A stretch of 64,000 nucleotides of DNA, taken from Aquilaria yunnanensis. Taxonomy: Eukaryota; Streptophyta; Magnoliopsida; Malvales; Thymelaeaceae. Made by a program: the position numbers and the translations under genes. Below are positions 45,051 to 57,154 of the stretch, in pieces. Position 1 is the stretch's first letter; each line of letters opens with the position of its first letter. Below the pieces are notes generated by a model. It made no database searches. It was not told where the DNA came from and saw nothing but the letters and a program-made list of their open reading frames with translations. The stretch is taken from positions 16,494,501-16,558,500 of the forward strand of contig CM077599.1 of the NCBI GenBank assembly GCA_039654915.1, given 5' to 3'.

Positions 45051-45861
45051 TTGTTTGTTTCCCTAAAAATAAAAATAAAACATAAGTTCTCAACAATTGT
45101 ACAATTATGTTAATGTAATTCAATACAATTGTACTATTATATTTGATTCTGATGCGATCACACTCATTTTTTGTATATTAATTTCTATCACCTCAATCAG
45201 AATTTTAAAAACTTCCATAATAAGTAGATAATACTTTTTCTACATAAAGTTGCCAAAAAAAAAAAAGAGTCTATTTTATTATAACATATATATCACAAAA
45301 ATCTCGCAAAGAATTATACTATTTACATTTGTTCCTTGCATGTTTAAATAACTTAATCACCAGGAGTGTTATCTCCATCAATCGATGGAATTTCAAACCC
45401 CATTAATTTTTTTCTTTTCTAATAGATATTTAAAATGTTAAACTATAACAATTTTTAGGATTTACGTTTCCTCATTTGATTTGAGCATCTATAGGCGGCC
45501 TCAATTTACGATGGAATAATGGGTTGCTAATGGTATCGTTGTTATGCTTGGAAAATTTACAAACTAGGCAATAACAAAAATAGATGCATTTGATTGCATT
45601 TTCTTTGGAAGTGTCCCTCACGCTTAGACTCTTGTCCATTTACTACAAATAAAAAGAAAGAGGAAAAAATCTCTTGGATGATTCAAGACGTCGCTAAGTT
45701 ATCTAACAAGCAGGGAAAGCACTCAACTCTGTTTATAAACTTCCCCACGAAAATATTTATCTGAGTTGATGAATGTCTATAAAAAAGCAAAAACAAAATA
45801 AGTTGAGTTTGGAGTACCTTTTTTAGTACAAACATAATGCACAAACTTACAGAATTTGATA

Positions 45862-46086
45862 CTCCTTCTATCCTATATTTTTTGTATTATTTGACTTTTT
45901 TACTTAATTTGACTTGAATTTATTCATATTAGTATTTATTTAAAAAAATTTATATTTAGAAACTCTATGTTTTGATTTATCATTCTTATATAAAAATTCT
46001 TCATTTATATACTAAAATGTAGAAAATAAAAATTATATATTAATTGTTAAAAAGTAAATGATGCAAAGAATATGAGATAGAGAGAG
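45862..46086. mobile_element. Stowaway-like MITE, family member 2
   Basis: It begins CTCCTTCTATCCTATATTTT after a TA and ends with the inverted ATGCAAAGAATATGAGATAG. The length of about 225 bp and the AT-rich interior with TTTGACTT words resemble the other copies. Confidence 0.45.
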
Positions 46087-46197
46087 ATGATTTATGAATT
46101 TTAACTAGTTAATGAACCCTCATGTGAGTTTTAGCCCAAGCTTGCATAATCTTTGACTTAAGTAGTATTCTCATGCCCAGTGATTACCTGTAAAAAG

Positions 46198-47531
46198 GTA
46201 AAATGGGCAAATTTATCAATACAATTTATAGGATATAGTAATTTTGCTATTAAACCTTTTTTACAAATAAATTTGTTATTAATCTCTTCTAAATGTGCAA
46301 TTTTGTGACTAATGTTTTGTGTTTGGAACAAATCTACAACAGAGTGTTAAAATTGCTTAACGCAGCAAATGTGAAAAAAGAAGAAAAATTCAAGTTTCAA
46401 TTATAAGTTTTCTTTACCTAACACATTGCTCCTAAAGTTTCTAAATCTATCATTTCACCATTGTCTTTGCTCTAACAACCCCCTAAAAAGCCTACACCCT
46501 TTGCCACCCTTCAATATTTCCACCACCGGTACTACCTTTACTCTTCCACACATTGGGGTGCTCAATCGACTATTTCAATTTTAACCAAAACCGAATAACT
46601 AAATTTATTTTATTTTCTATCTTATGTACTAATAATCAAATAAACCGAAATATAAGAGAAAACCGAAATAACCGAAAACTAAAAAAAAATCGGTTATTCG
46701 GTTTTTAACCGAAATAACCGAATTTTATGTATACATATTTCAAACCTCAAATATTCATCACATATCCCAATCTAAACACCATTTCAATCACCTAGCAAAC
46801 ATCTATAATTTATTCCAAGTTCAAATATCACATTCATGCACATAGCAAAAATCTATCATATATATAATCATTTCAAAATCTTAAATATAAATACTAGTGG
46901 AATAAAAATTCGGTTATTTTAGTTAACCGAATTTTAATAGAAGGAAACAAAAAATTGAACCGAATTTATATATCGATTTTCAGTTATAACCAAAAATCAA
47001 AATTTTACCTAAAAGTGATAACAAAAAACCGATTTTTTTTTTCGGTTATTCGGTTCTTTCAAATATAACCGAGATTTTACTCACCCCTATCCACACATTA
47101 ACACAATGCCCCCTTCGAATAAACCCTAATCAAACAAGGTTCAATTAACACATGGACTAAATCTAAAGGTCTTATAGTTCTAGAATAAATGATCGATACC
47201 AGTGGTGGTAAAGGGTTGCTTGGTGATAACAAAAAAAGTAAAAACAAGAAGACTCAACAATAGAGGTATGTGGCCAAACACAAGGTTTTGACTCATTTGG
47301 GTCTTGTGAAAGATTTGGATAGCTAGGAGTTAATGAGAAAATTTTTATGGACTAGTTTAAGAATTATGTAATAGAATATTCTTTAAATAAATAGAATATT
47401 CCTCCAATTTAACAATTGGTAGCAAAATTGCCCACAACAAAAATATTAATAATAAATTTGTCTAAAAAAAGTTCAGTGAAAAAATTACCTTTTCACAAAC
47501 ACTTTAGTGACAAAATTATCTCTTTTGCCCT
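46198..47531. mobile_element. Inverted-repeat (Mutator-like) element hosting a hAT insertion
   Basis: The left arm (GGTAAAATGGGCAAATTTATC ... AATAAATTTGTTATTAATCT) is mirrored on the right (ATTAATAATAAATTTGTCTA ... CTCTTTTGCCCTTTTATG). Substitutions are common. No clean target duplication was found. Its interior is split by the element at 46,554-47,090. Confidence 0.45.
46554..47090. mobile_element. hAT-like non-autonomous element (537 bp)
   Basis: CCACACAT is duplicated exactly at 46,546-46,553 and 47,091-47,098. Ends TGGGGTGCTC and reverse complement ATAGGGGTGAG fit the (T/C)AGGGGTG start of hAT elements. The interior is built of CGGTTATTCGGTT and AACCGAATAACCGAA words in both directions. 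Confidence 0.75.
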
Positions 47532-48059
47532 TTTATGTATTACCCACTTATTGAAATCACACACTCTAAAAAAGTCGAACAGGTAATTTTAAAAATATTT
47601 TTTGTAAAATAGGCTGCCCCTGTCATTGGTCTGACCAAACTTGAGCTTAAATATTTTATTGAGTATTATTTTTATGTTTGGTTAGGTTAAAAAAAATAAT
47701 TAAAAAACACTATTTTATTAGAATATCTTAAATTACTTTTTCAGATTTCTGAAATTGTAAGGTCTCAATAAATCATAAATTTTGGCAAATAATCACTTTA
47801 GATAAGAATAAAATTAAAATTAATACAAAATGAATTGGTCGTCAAACTTTGTTGTTTCATTATCTCAGCAACTAAGGATATAATGCATGAAGCTTTACCA
47901 ATTAAATTAACCTCAATGTACATGTTTGAAATAGTAGAGGATAATATTCCCACGTTTTTGAAGTAAAGTTAAGGAGTTTAGATAAGTGGAAACCATTTTT
48001 CCAGGAAAAAAAAAGGTCCGAAATTTAACATTGGCTGTAAAAGAAGAAAAGGTGGGGAA
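47532..48059. other. Intergenic DNA without recognised genes
   Basis: AT-rich; nothing recognised. Confidence 0.35.
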
Positions 48060-48560
48060 AGTGGGGTGATCCAATTCTATTATGATGGGAATTGATTGGA
48101 TTGGAAGCATGAGGAGGAGCAGTCGAGAGGCTTGCCCCTTGCGGTGAAGGTGGAGACGCATGGAATTGAAAGGCGTGGCGCACGCATCCCCAACCGATGC
48201 ACGTCAATCGAACCAATACCAATACCAATACCAATACCAGTAAAAGTTACGCTTACCTCTCGCAATAGAAGCGGCTTCCTCCGGATCGGTGATTCGGATC
48301 GCCCCTTTTTCTTTGTCGCTTTTACCTGCCCCCCCTTTTCTTGGTGGTGGGCCAATCTCGGGGATCGCATTGTTTTGTATCGCCACGCCAACAACCTAAA
48401 CCCACGACGCAGAAGAAAGTGACGGATCAAAATGTACGCTTCCAAAATACCGCCCCCTTTGTCCCAACTTTTTCTCTCTTTTGGGCCCATTCGACTTTTG
48501 TCCTTCGTTCCCTCCCATCTCATCAAACCTCACTACGCCTTTTCTTTTCTTAAGTCTTAA
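48060..48560. other. GC-richer unassigned segment with an ACCAAT repeat
   Basis: Composition rises above the AT-rich flanks. It includes five CCAATA units (48,209-48,238) and CCCC runs. Frames exist on both strands but none shows recognisable protein features or splice context. It could be an old promoter or leader. Confidence 0.35.
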
Positions 48561-48689
48561 CTTAACCCCACCTTTTCGGTGCCTGGATCACAAACTAGAT
48601 TACAGTTACATTTCCATTGCATGCCAATGCCATGCAACTTTATTTATTATTCATTCATTTATTTATTTATTGTAAATGGTAAAATGATT

Positions 48690-49510
48690 TCATTTCATGA
48701 AGAATGCAAAATATACCGGACATTCCAGGGATTTACATAAAAACGTTTTCCAATGACTGAAGATGAGAAACAAAGAGGTCTGTACTTTGTACAGCTTCAG
48801 CATTCTAATACAAAGATCTTTTAATCTTGTTCCGCAGGCCTTACTTTGCCACAAAACATCTTTGGTTTCTGTCGTGCCATTGGCATACATAGTAAGTAGA
48901 CACAACAGCCAGCATATCGGAGAGTATACCTTAATTAGTCTGTTAATCATGAGTTTCCCCTTAACATGATTCTGGTCTAGGAACAGCTAGAAATTCCCAA
49001 CACTGACGCTACCATATCTTTTCTTATTGGTTTTATCTCGAAGAAGCTCGTAAGTGAAGTGAGAGGCTGCACTTCCCTTTCATCATTGATAAGACCTCAG
49101 GAATTCCTGAGAAAAGGTACTGCCCATCTTAAGATGACAAATATCATCTCTTAGCCTCCACCATAAGCTCTGCCAAACCCACCGATCATTTGCTGACTTT
49201 TTGATAGCCCAGAAAATCAGTTTGCTACAAGTAGTGGCTATTAATCCATTTTTTATCCAGAGTGAATCTCTTATTATTATTTAAGGCCTGGTTCCAAATT
49301 ATGAGTTCTTTCAGACCCAAGACCTCCTTCCTACTTAGCCATAATCAGTTTATCCCAAGAAATTAAGGACACCTTTTCCCCCAACAAAGGTAACCTTCAC
49401 TGGGTTTCAACTTGTTTGTCACAGATGTAGGCAAGACAAAATAGATACCAGTAGGTTTGAATAATACTGTAAAGTACAGTTCGAACCAGCTGCAATTTTC
49501 TAGCATAAAA
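48690..49510 (-). mobile_element. LINE (L1-type) remnant
   Basis: Read on the minus strand, 49,260-49,400 gives VSLISWDKL, a stop, then EGG-LGLKELIIWNQAL and WINSHYL with a frameshift between. This order (SWD, GGLG-K-L, WN-AL, W-K-WI) is typical of the region after the reverse transcriptase in plant LINEs. Downstream sequence to 48,690 is probably the worn 3' end. Many stops; not functional. Confidence 0.55.
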
Positions 49511-50930
49511 AAAAGTAGGTTTGAGCTCAAGGGTCAGTTTTTGTTATAGTTTTATTAATCAAAGAATGATACTTCACCGCTTTGAATCTATCTAGAAGAA
49601 CCGATTACCTCCCCTAAATGACTCTCATAACGACTTTGTTACAGTTAATTCTAAATTATATCCTTTTTTTTATAAAAATATTTTATTTCAATTAAAAGTG
49701 AATCAAACGGTATTTTATAAACAAATAACAGCATAAAATTCTAATGGATAATAAGAACATAAAATTGACCACAAAATGATTACTTATTCCTATGACACTA
49801 ATAAAAAAAAATTGAATTAAGTCGAACTTTTTGGGTAAGTCAAAATAAATATAAAGTACAAAATTCACAAATAAATGGAACAAATCCCAAATCAAGCCAA
49901 CAATAACCAAGCAATGCTAAAACCAACTAGGTATCAAAGACGTAAATAATACTATTTATAAAAATAAAAAAAATTAGCTACAAAACCTTAAAAAAAAAAT
50001 GAAGACTGACTGACTGACTTTATTCTAAATTCTATCCTTTAAGTACATCATAATTTAGATGAAACAGCGTGTTCTATATATATTTCGTATATTCTACTTA
50101 TAGAGATGTCATTGACGGTTTATTGAATGACCTACTAGCTAGGTCTCGGTTGTTCTTTGTAATTTTTTTTCAATCAGAAACAATTTCTACTAAATATAAG
50201 GGTTTAAGAATATTTATATTTTTTTATTCTAGATGCTATGTACTTAACTTCTAATTAAATGGAACAAAATTTATTTTCTCAAAAAACCATTACGATGTTA
50301 CAAACATGAACAATAATGTTAAAGAACAACAAAACAACATTTAACTTAAATGAAATTGAAAGATTGCTTCGTCCTTAATTGAGTTTAATACGGTTTAATT
50401 CTAATTTGTTCATCTAATTTAATTAAACTAGATATCTTATAAAAGAAAACGAAAAGCAACATATATAGTCAACTTAAAAATTTAATATCAAACATACTCC
50501 TAGACTAAGAGAAAACCATTGCATGCCTTTGCTAAAACATGAAAGATGTGACAATTCGTCTAAATTGAAGTCTTCGATTAACTTTTTTTTTAAAAAAATC
50601 ACATTAGTCTTTTTTTTTTTTTTTAGGAATGTTTTTCTATTACTACGACGTCAAAACATAAATTTGGGGCAGCTTATTTTACATTAAATCAAATTAATAA
50701 AAATAGTTTGTTTTCATGTTTACTGGGAGTATTTTTTTTTTATATGAAATGAATGTTATTTTAAAGTTAATACCCCTTTAGTCCAAAAACTTGTGCACCA
50801 TTTTTTTTTATGCCCCAAAACTATTGCACCATTTTCCATTTTAGAAATTTTTTACATTAAATTTACCATATAACACTTATTCTACCTTTTATTTTAAAAT
50901 TTATCATATCCCTAATTTCATCATCCCTAG
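49511..50930. other. Intergenic DNA without recognised genes
   Basis: Very AT-rich; contains an ACTGACTG slip repeat at about 50,006-50,017. Nothing else recognised. Confidence 0.4.
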
Positions 50931-50934
50931 CTCG

Positions 50935-51300
50935 TAAAAGACTGGGCGATCAACTAATAACAATGGAGGACAAAGAGCAGTGGTCAACGATTGAGCAATT
51001 GAGGAAGAATGATGTAGGATGAGGAGTGGCGATTGATGATGGGGCGATCGAGGAACGATGATGGAACACAAGGAGCAGCGATTGATGACGGGGTGATCAA
51101 AGAACAACAACAAAAAACAAGGAGCGGTGATCAACGCCAAGGAATGGCGATCGATGACAGGGCGATTAAGGAACAATAGCAAAGGACAAGGAGTGGCGAT
51201 TGATGACGGGGCAATTGAGGAACAACAATAAAGGCAATCAAAGAGGTGATTGATAATGGATGACAAGGAGTGACGAAAATAGATCGAGGATGAAGGATGA
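50935..51300 (+). repeat. Irregular 50-70-bp tandem repeat
   Basis: The core AAGGAG-GGCGATTGATGACGGGG recurs near 51,028, 51,077, 51,147 and 51,197 with GAGGAACAACAA words between. It creates a long Ser/Leu/Pro frame on the minus strand that I do not take as a gene. Confidence 0.6.
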
Positions 51301-52915
51301 GGAGCAGTTGGACGAGATTAAGGACGGAGGACGAAGACTAATGGGACAAGATAAAAAACAGTGTGTTGGAAGATGGTGCAAACAGTGTGTTTTTCTTGGT
51401 TTGTGTGTGAAACAGAAAGGTGCAAATGTTTCATAGAATAATTTATAGTTTGACCAACAAAAAATAATTCATAGAATAAAATTTTAATTTATAATGTAAT
51501 CAAATTATGTAAAATTTAAAAGTACTCAATAATTAGTAACTCTTTTGTGCCTAATTTTCTATTTTGCCCCTATTATGTCCTGCATGCGTCTCTTATTTCC
51601 CTCATATCCTATCTCCTCCCACTTATATCCTTAGTCATCATCCTTCCGGATTGAATTTTACTGGCAAAATTCATTCACGATTCAAAGATAAAATGGCTTA
51701 ATTGGTAAATTGCCACCATCGAACAACAAATGAAATCTGATATTAACTAGCGACGATGAACAATGAATGGGGAGATTTGTGCAAAACAAGATGATAAAGA
51801 AGGTAATTCGAGCTTTGAGCAAGCCAAATGTGTCAAGCAAGTGCCAGATCCACCGCTATAAGCCATTGTCGCTATTCCCAAATCCACCTCCTGTAATTCA
51901 TTTGCCCACCTGTAAGTTGCCACCATTGTTCCCAAATCCACCGCTGCTACAAAATCACCACCGCCACTATAGTGGTACAAGTCCACATCGCCCATAAAAA
52001 TGCAAACGACAAACAAACATTGTAGAATGGAATATAAAGCTAGGAGGCAAAATTGGGAATGAGGAGGAATTTTAGCCTAGCCTTAATTTGCGTGCGGAAT
52101 GAAATGAAGCAATTAAAACAAAATAGAGAGAGTACCAAGTTGGATTGATATGATTGAAAAATTCTATCAATCTTAAGATCTTAATCAGGATTCTACTCAA
52201 TTCTACGAAATCACTACTCCTTTTACCATCCAACAAAATTTTATGATATTTAATAGTAGTGTTGCGGGATCTTGTCAACTTTTCTCTCACCAGTCATATG
52301 ATACAGTGATGTGCATATCAATTGAGCTAGGACTTAACCGGTAAAATAAATAAACTGCACCGGACATGATGGAGGGTTTAGGTGGCACGTTTGGTGGACA
52401 TGAGTCTATGCGGAGGATCAAAGAGAAAAGGACGGTGGAGATTGGTCGTTGGAATCGGAAGCAGGCGAAACAGTGATTGGCATAATCCAATTCCATCACT
52501 CTATTCGAAAACTTTGGAACTCGCAGTCGCCGATGCTAATTCCCATTTCCCACATAATTCTCACAACCTGGCCACTGGCCAGCCCTGTTGATTCCTAATT
52601 TCCCGCGGTATTAATGGTACTACACTTGTTTCAAATTACTTCATCCTTATGTCTTGAAAAAAAGATTTAAAATACTTAATTATCTTTTGTATAAAAATAA
52701 AAATAAACTGTTAGGTATTACTATTTATACTTTTTGTAAATGAATTAAAAAACAAGTTCTCATAAAACTATGTGAAAAATTAAAATAATTCACTAATATA
52801 ACATGGATGGAGTATTTGTTTATCCAAAAAACGAGCTACTTGGAATGGAATAAGGATAGTAAATGAGACAATATGAAAGAGGTCGACTTTCACTTAACGG
52901 TTTACCTAAAGATAT
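51301..52915. other. Intergenic DNA without recognised genes
   Basis: Includes a moderately GC-rich part (51,770-52,000 and 52,380-52,600) with short frames on both strands but no recognisable domain. A possible MITE with TIR-like ends (CTTGTTTCAAATTACTTCATCC / CATGGATGGAGTATTTG) lies near 52,620-52,820. Confidence 0.35.
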
Positions 52916-53116
52916 TACTCCATCTGTCTCGAATTGTTTATTACATTTTAATTTTTTGGGTTAAATTTATTTATATTATTATTTAATAAAATTTTTGTCA
53001 AAATATATTTAAATTGTAAATATGATTTTATAAAAAAATTATATCAAATAATAATATAAATAATTTAAATTTAAATAAAAAAACTAAAACAGAGCAAAAA
53101 AAATTGAAGTAGAGAT
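52916..53116. mobile_element. Stowaway-like MITE, family member 3
   Basis: It starts TACTCCATCTGTCTCGAATTG and ends with AAAACAGAGCAAAAA...GAAGTAGAGATA. The CTCCATCTGTCTC start matches the classic Stowaway consensus type. The interior AAATAATAATATAAATAATTTAAATTT is shared with the copy at 14,065. Confidence 0.5.
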
Positions 53117-53219
53117 AGTTATATTTGAGTTAGAAAATGCTCTTGGCCATCGAAATATTTAGAAAATACTCTTGTCGGATGAAAATGATCTACGTACTGA
53201 TTTATGGTCTGCCTATTTG

Positions 53220-53735
53220 TAGGGGTGATTATTTGGTTTAAATTGAACTGAGTTAATCTATTTATTTGGTTTTCTATTTTAAATGATAAAAATTGAATAG
53301 GCCGAATTAGCATCTAAAATTGAACTCAAACCGAACTGAATTTGGTTTGATTTCGGTTCGATATGAACAGAATTTACCCAAAAAAATGGGAGTGAGATTC
53401 TTTGGGAGAGGGAATGAGAGAGAGACATTATTTTTTCTTTCAAATTTCATTTAATATAAAATATTTATTGTCTATAGAAATAAAGAAAACAATAATCCAA
53501 GTTAATTTGGGTTGGTTTGTAGCTTTATTGTCTATAAAAAAAATTGAAAAATCTAATAATAAAAATTTTGGTTAATTCAGTTATTGAATCAACATATATA
53601 AAAAATGGAAACCGATTTTTTTGTTTTTTATTTTCAACTGAAACCGAACCAAATTACTAAATTGACCGAACTAAATTATAAAATTATTTCAATTTTTTAA
53701 TTTTTTTGGTTTAAACTGAATACGGATCACCCTTA
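53220..53735. mobile_element. hAT-like non-autonomous element (516 bp)
   Basis: Ends TAGGGGTGATTATTTGG and reverse complement TAAGGGTGATCCG. Flanks CCTATTTG and CTTATTTT match at 6 of 8 bases, an eroded 8-bp duplication. The interior has GGTTCGGT/ACCGAA words, so it is probably related to the 537-bp element at 46,554. Confidence 0.6.
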
Positions 53736-53825
53736 CTTATTTTATATCAATCTCCCGCCTAGTTTTACGCATGCAACATTGAAGGTTAACAAACTAATGA
53801 ATTTAAATCATGACTCATTCACAAG

Positions 53826-53935
53826 ATAAAATGTTTAAAATAGTTGAAATTTAGGTCATGTAATCCATTTATTTTGGATTATAAAATGTTTAAAATAGTT
53901 GAAATTTAGGTCATGTAATCCATTTATTTTGGATT
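53826..53935 (+). repeat. Perfect 55-bp tandem duplication
   Basis: The 55-base block from ATAAAATGTTTAAAATAG to CCATTTATTTTGGATT occurs twice without a mismatch (53,826-53,880 and 53,881-53,935), so it is a very recent duplication. Confidence 0.95.
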
Positions 53936-54518
53936 GTTGCTTCTGCTCTCAACAATTGTTTTTGTTTTTATTTTTATAACACTTTTATTTACTTAAATTT
54001 AATAAGAAAAATGATGTTTTTTCCTCTTTTGTTCCCCACTCTCATTTTTCAGGGAACTTCGTTTGACCTAGGTTGAAATAAAGTTCGTTACAATGGCACT
54101 ATCATCCAGAAAGGCAAATACCAAAGAAAAAATAGGAATACAAATCATAGAAATAGATTAGTAGAAGGTAATCTCATCATAGTGCAACATTAAATTTAGG
54201 AGTAAGCTGAAACTTTAATCACAGTTTCAATTAATCCGAATTATTACTTTCTTTAATTTATTGTAGAGCAGAAAAATGAGGTCCATTAATTGTGGTTGCA
54301 GGAGAAATTAAAAGGGCACATGCAGAGGAATACTGCGATAACGTTTGCCATGGAAGAATGAGTCTCATGTAGTTACAGATCGCGATCAAAGTAATTGTCA
54401 AGGGAAGTCAAATCACAACCATTATGAATATATGGCCCCACGCATAAGGTTTTAGATGCTTAAGGTGACCCGTCATTATGAAGCGATTTACCGGTTTAAT
54501 TTATCCAATTTTTTCTCA

Positions 54519-54734
54519 ACTTCACTATTCCATTTCATTTTTTTTTAATTTAAGGTTCACTGGAATCTTTTATATTATTATTTAATATAAAATTTTCAAA
54601 AAAAATATTTTTCGAAGCTATAAGATTTATTATTTTTAAATATAATTTTTTTAAAATATAAAATAATAATATTATTAATAAATTTAAGTTAAATTTAAAT
54701 AAAAAATTGAAATAGAACAAATAACTTCGAACAG
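54519..54734. mobile_element. Stowaway-like MITE, family member 4
   Basis: Left TTCACTATTCCATTTCATTTT and right AAATTGAAATAGAACAAATAAC are partly inverted. The interior (TTTTTAAATATAATTTTTTTAAAA) matches the copy at 14,065. Confidence 0.45.
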
Positions 54735-56918
54735 GAAAACTGATTTTTAGGATACTTTTTCAACTCTTCAAAATAAGGGTTAAAACTTTGAATGTATAAA
54801 CAATTAGCTCTAAAGTCTTTTAATTTTCTAAAAATGTCCTAAAACTTTGTAATTGTATAAACAATTAGTTTTAACACTATTTATTTTTTTGACATCTACT
54901 TTTTTAAAATTTTAATTGAAAATATTCAGTAACTACAATTCAGGAAATTCAAACTATAAAATAATTTTTTTGACAGTCAATGCATTATTTAAATGATAAA
55001 TTTTCCTCATTATAAATCGTATTTTCTCAGTAACTATATTTCAGTAAAATTATGACTAACTATTAATAATTCGACAAAGTTATATGACTTATTTAAAAAA
55101 TAAAAAATTTTAAAACTCAAAACGGAAAAATAGGTCAACTTTATCAAAACGGAGTACTAGTAATATATTTGATGAGACTGTGTTTAGTGAAAAGAAATTT
55201 ATTAGCGGAAATTACTGACTCTGAAAAGAGAAGAAGGATGAAGGAAAGGACGTCATGATCGATATATTGATATATAATATACCAAAAAAAGCATTTAAAA
55301 GGTCGTACGAAATGGAGAGAATCTACAAAAATCAAAAGAAAAGATATGAATTTGGCTGAGTGGTCCAGTAGACCTGGCGATAGCTCCAACCACTGCTGGC
55401 TAGTCGACGGTGATACTATTGAGTACTGAGTCCTAGTAAAAGGATAGATGTGGAGGTGGAAAAAGTGGCCCGAAAAAGGATTATAAGGGGACCCGACCAC
55501 TTCACCAGTCATTTTCTCCCAGATTAATTGTCAAAGCATTATATATGAATTTTTCTTTTCACAAGAGCAAAAACTTTAAAAATCTGTGCGATGATGACAG
55601 TAAAAAAACATAAGTATATATTCTCTCATCTCAAAATAATTAATTACATTTTTTAAGAAAAAAATTAAGGGTGTTATGTGACATCATTAAATCATATGTA
55701 TTTTTTCATAAATTTTTAGATAGTATGTAAATGTAATTAGTGCTTCACGGACACAAAAAAGTTTTAAAATGACCAATATATTTTAAAACGGGTATATAAG
55801 CATAAAAATTTATAAAAATTTATGAAACTAACTACATAGGAATAAATTTATGAATTAGTTGGATCATATCATTATCCGTGAATTAATTCCGCATTGATAT
55901 ATAAATGTCAATGAGTTGGAGAGTGCATGCGTAATGATCCACATGCATATCTGAAAATAAAAATAAATGCAAAGTTACAATCATTAAAAGGGTTATCCAC
56001 CCACCTAAAAAGTTATAGTATTCACGTACCGTATCCACTTCATTCTTTAGCTGTTTTGACTCATCAAAGTTTTGCTCATTATGCCGATTGGCCTTTCATC
56101 TAATTAGCATCACAAGCACTTCTCAAAAGTCGGGGGTTTAAGTATAACTTATACAAGAGGTTTCTTCTCTTTACGTTTAGTACTTGGTGGTTTTGTGTAA
56201 GATATAAGCGCTTGTGTGTATAGTAAGTTAGATAGTAGTTACAATTTTCTTTAATAGTTTTAATATGTAAATAAAAAAAAAGAAATTTTATTTACCTGAT
56301 TAGATCACTAAGGCCCTGCCAAATCCCTACTCAAGTTTAATTTTTACTCCTCCCCCCCCCCCCCCCCCAAACCACAAATTTCTATCTAGTAAAAATGTAC
56401 ATAAATAAAATAAAAAAAAAGTACTATGCCTGAAAATTGTCCCTGCTGGATGATTCCATTTTCTGATAGTGAACAAACCAATGGGTGGCAATGTATTCGC
56501 GAATTTGGATCATGTCAAATCTAAAATGTCCGATGGAGGATTCGGCCCAAATGCGTGGATGACAATGGGATAAATTTTCTTGTTCTTTTTCAGATATGTA
56601 CGGACTATTATTTTATATTATGGCTTTGTTATAACAGTTGGTTTTTCTTTCTTTTTTTTATTTCCTTTCTTTTTCCTTTTTACGGTGTGGTTGTATTAGT
56701 GGATTACGCATAATAAAATACGTCAATAAAATATTTTGGTGAAGTGGATAGAATTGGTAATAAGAGACTGGACTGGTTCCTGAAATGAGCCGTAAAGAAG
56801 TTGAACCATTAGTTTCATAAGGACCAATAACTGATAAATTGGCGAGGTATTTACTTAGGAAAGAAAAAAGAAGTAGAATGGAATGAGAGGAGGGGACGGT
56901 AAGGTGATTATTATTTAA
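54735..56918. other. Intergenic DNA without recognised genes
   Basis: AT-rich. A C-run lies at about 56,352-56,368. A short segment near 55,340-55,430 has higher complexity but no recognised identity. Confidence 0.4.
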
Positions 56919-57154
56919 GGTCATCTTCAACAGCTTCTCTATAATTTATATATAAAATGAAAATAAAAATAAAAAATTTTACAATTTTTTTTATTTCAAC
57001 TTTAACAGTTTTCTTATTTTACATAATTTTACGTTTATTGTGCAACAATGAAATGATATGCATTTAAAGCAAATTCAAAATAATGGCTAATTTAATTATT
57101 ATAATAATTAAATATTCTATATTTAAAATAATAATAGTTTATATTATTGAGGAC

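Noticed and set aside
48080..48526. A 148-aa minus-strand frame with an Ile-Gly repeat
   Set aside because: The repeat comes from the CCAATA units and the rest has no family features.
50904..51266. A 120-aa minus-strand frame rich in Ser, Leu and Pro
   Set aside because: It covers the irregular tandem repeat and reflects the repeat unit.
55340..55430. tRNA-like words (GGCTGAGTGGTCCAGTAGACC)
   Set aside because: I could not fold a full cloverleaf; no T-loop GGTTCGA box was found at the expected distance.
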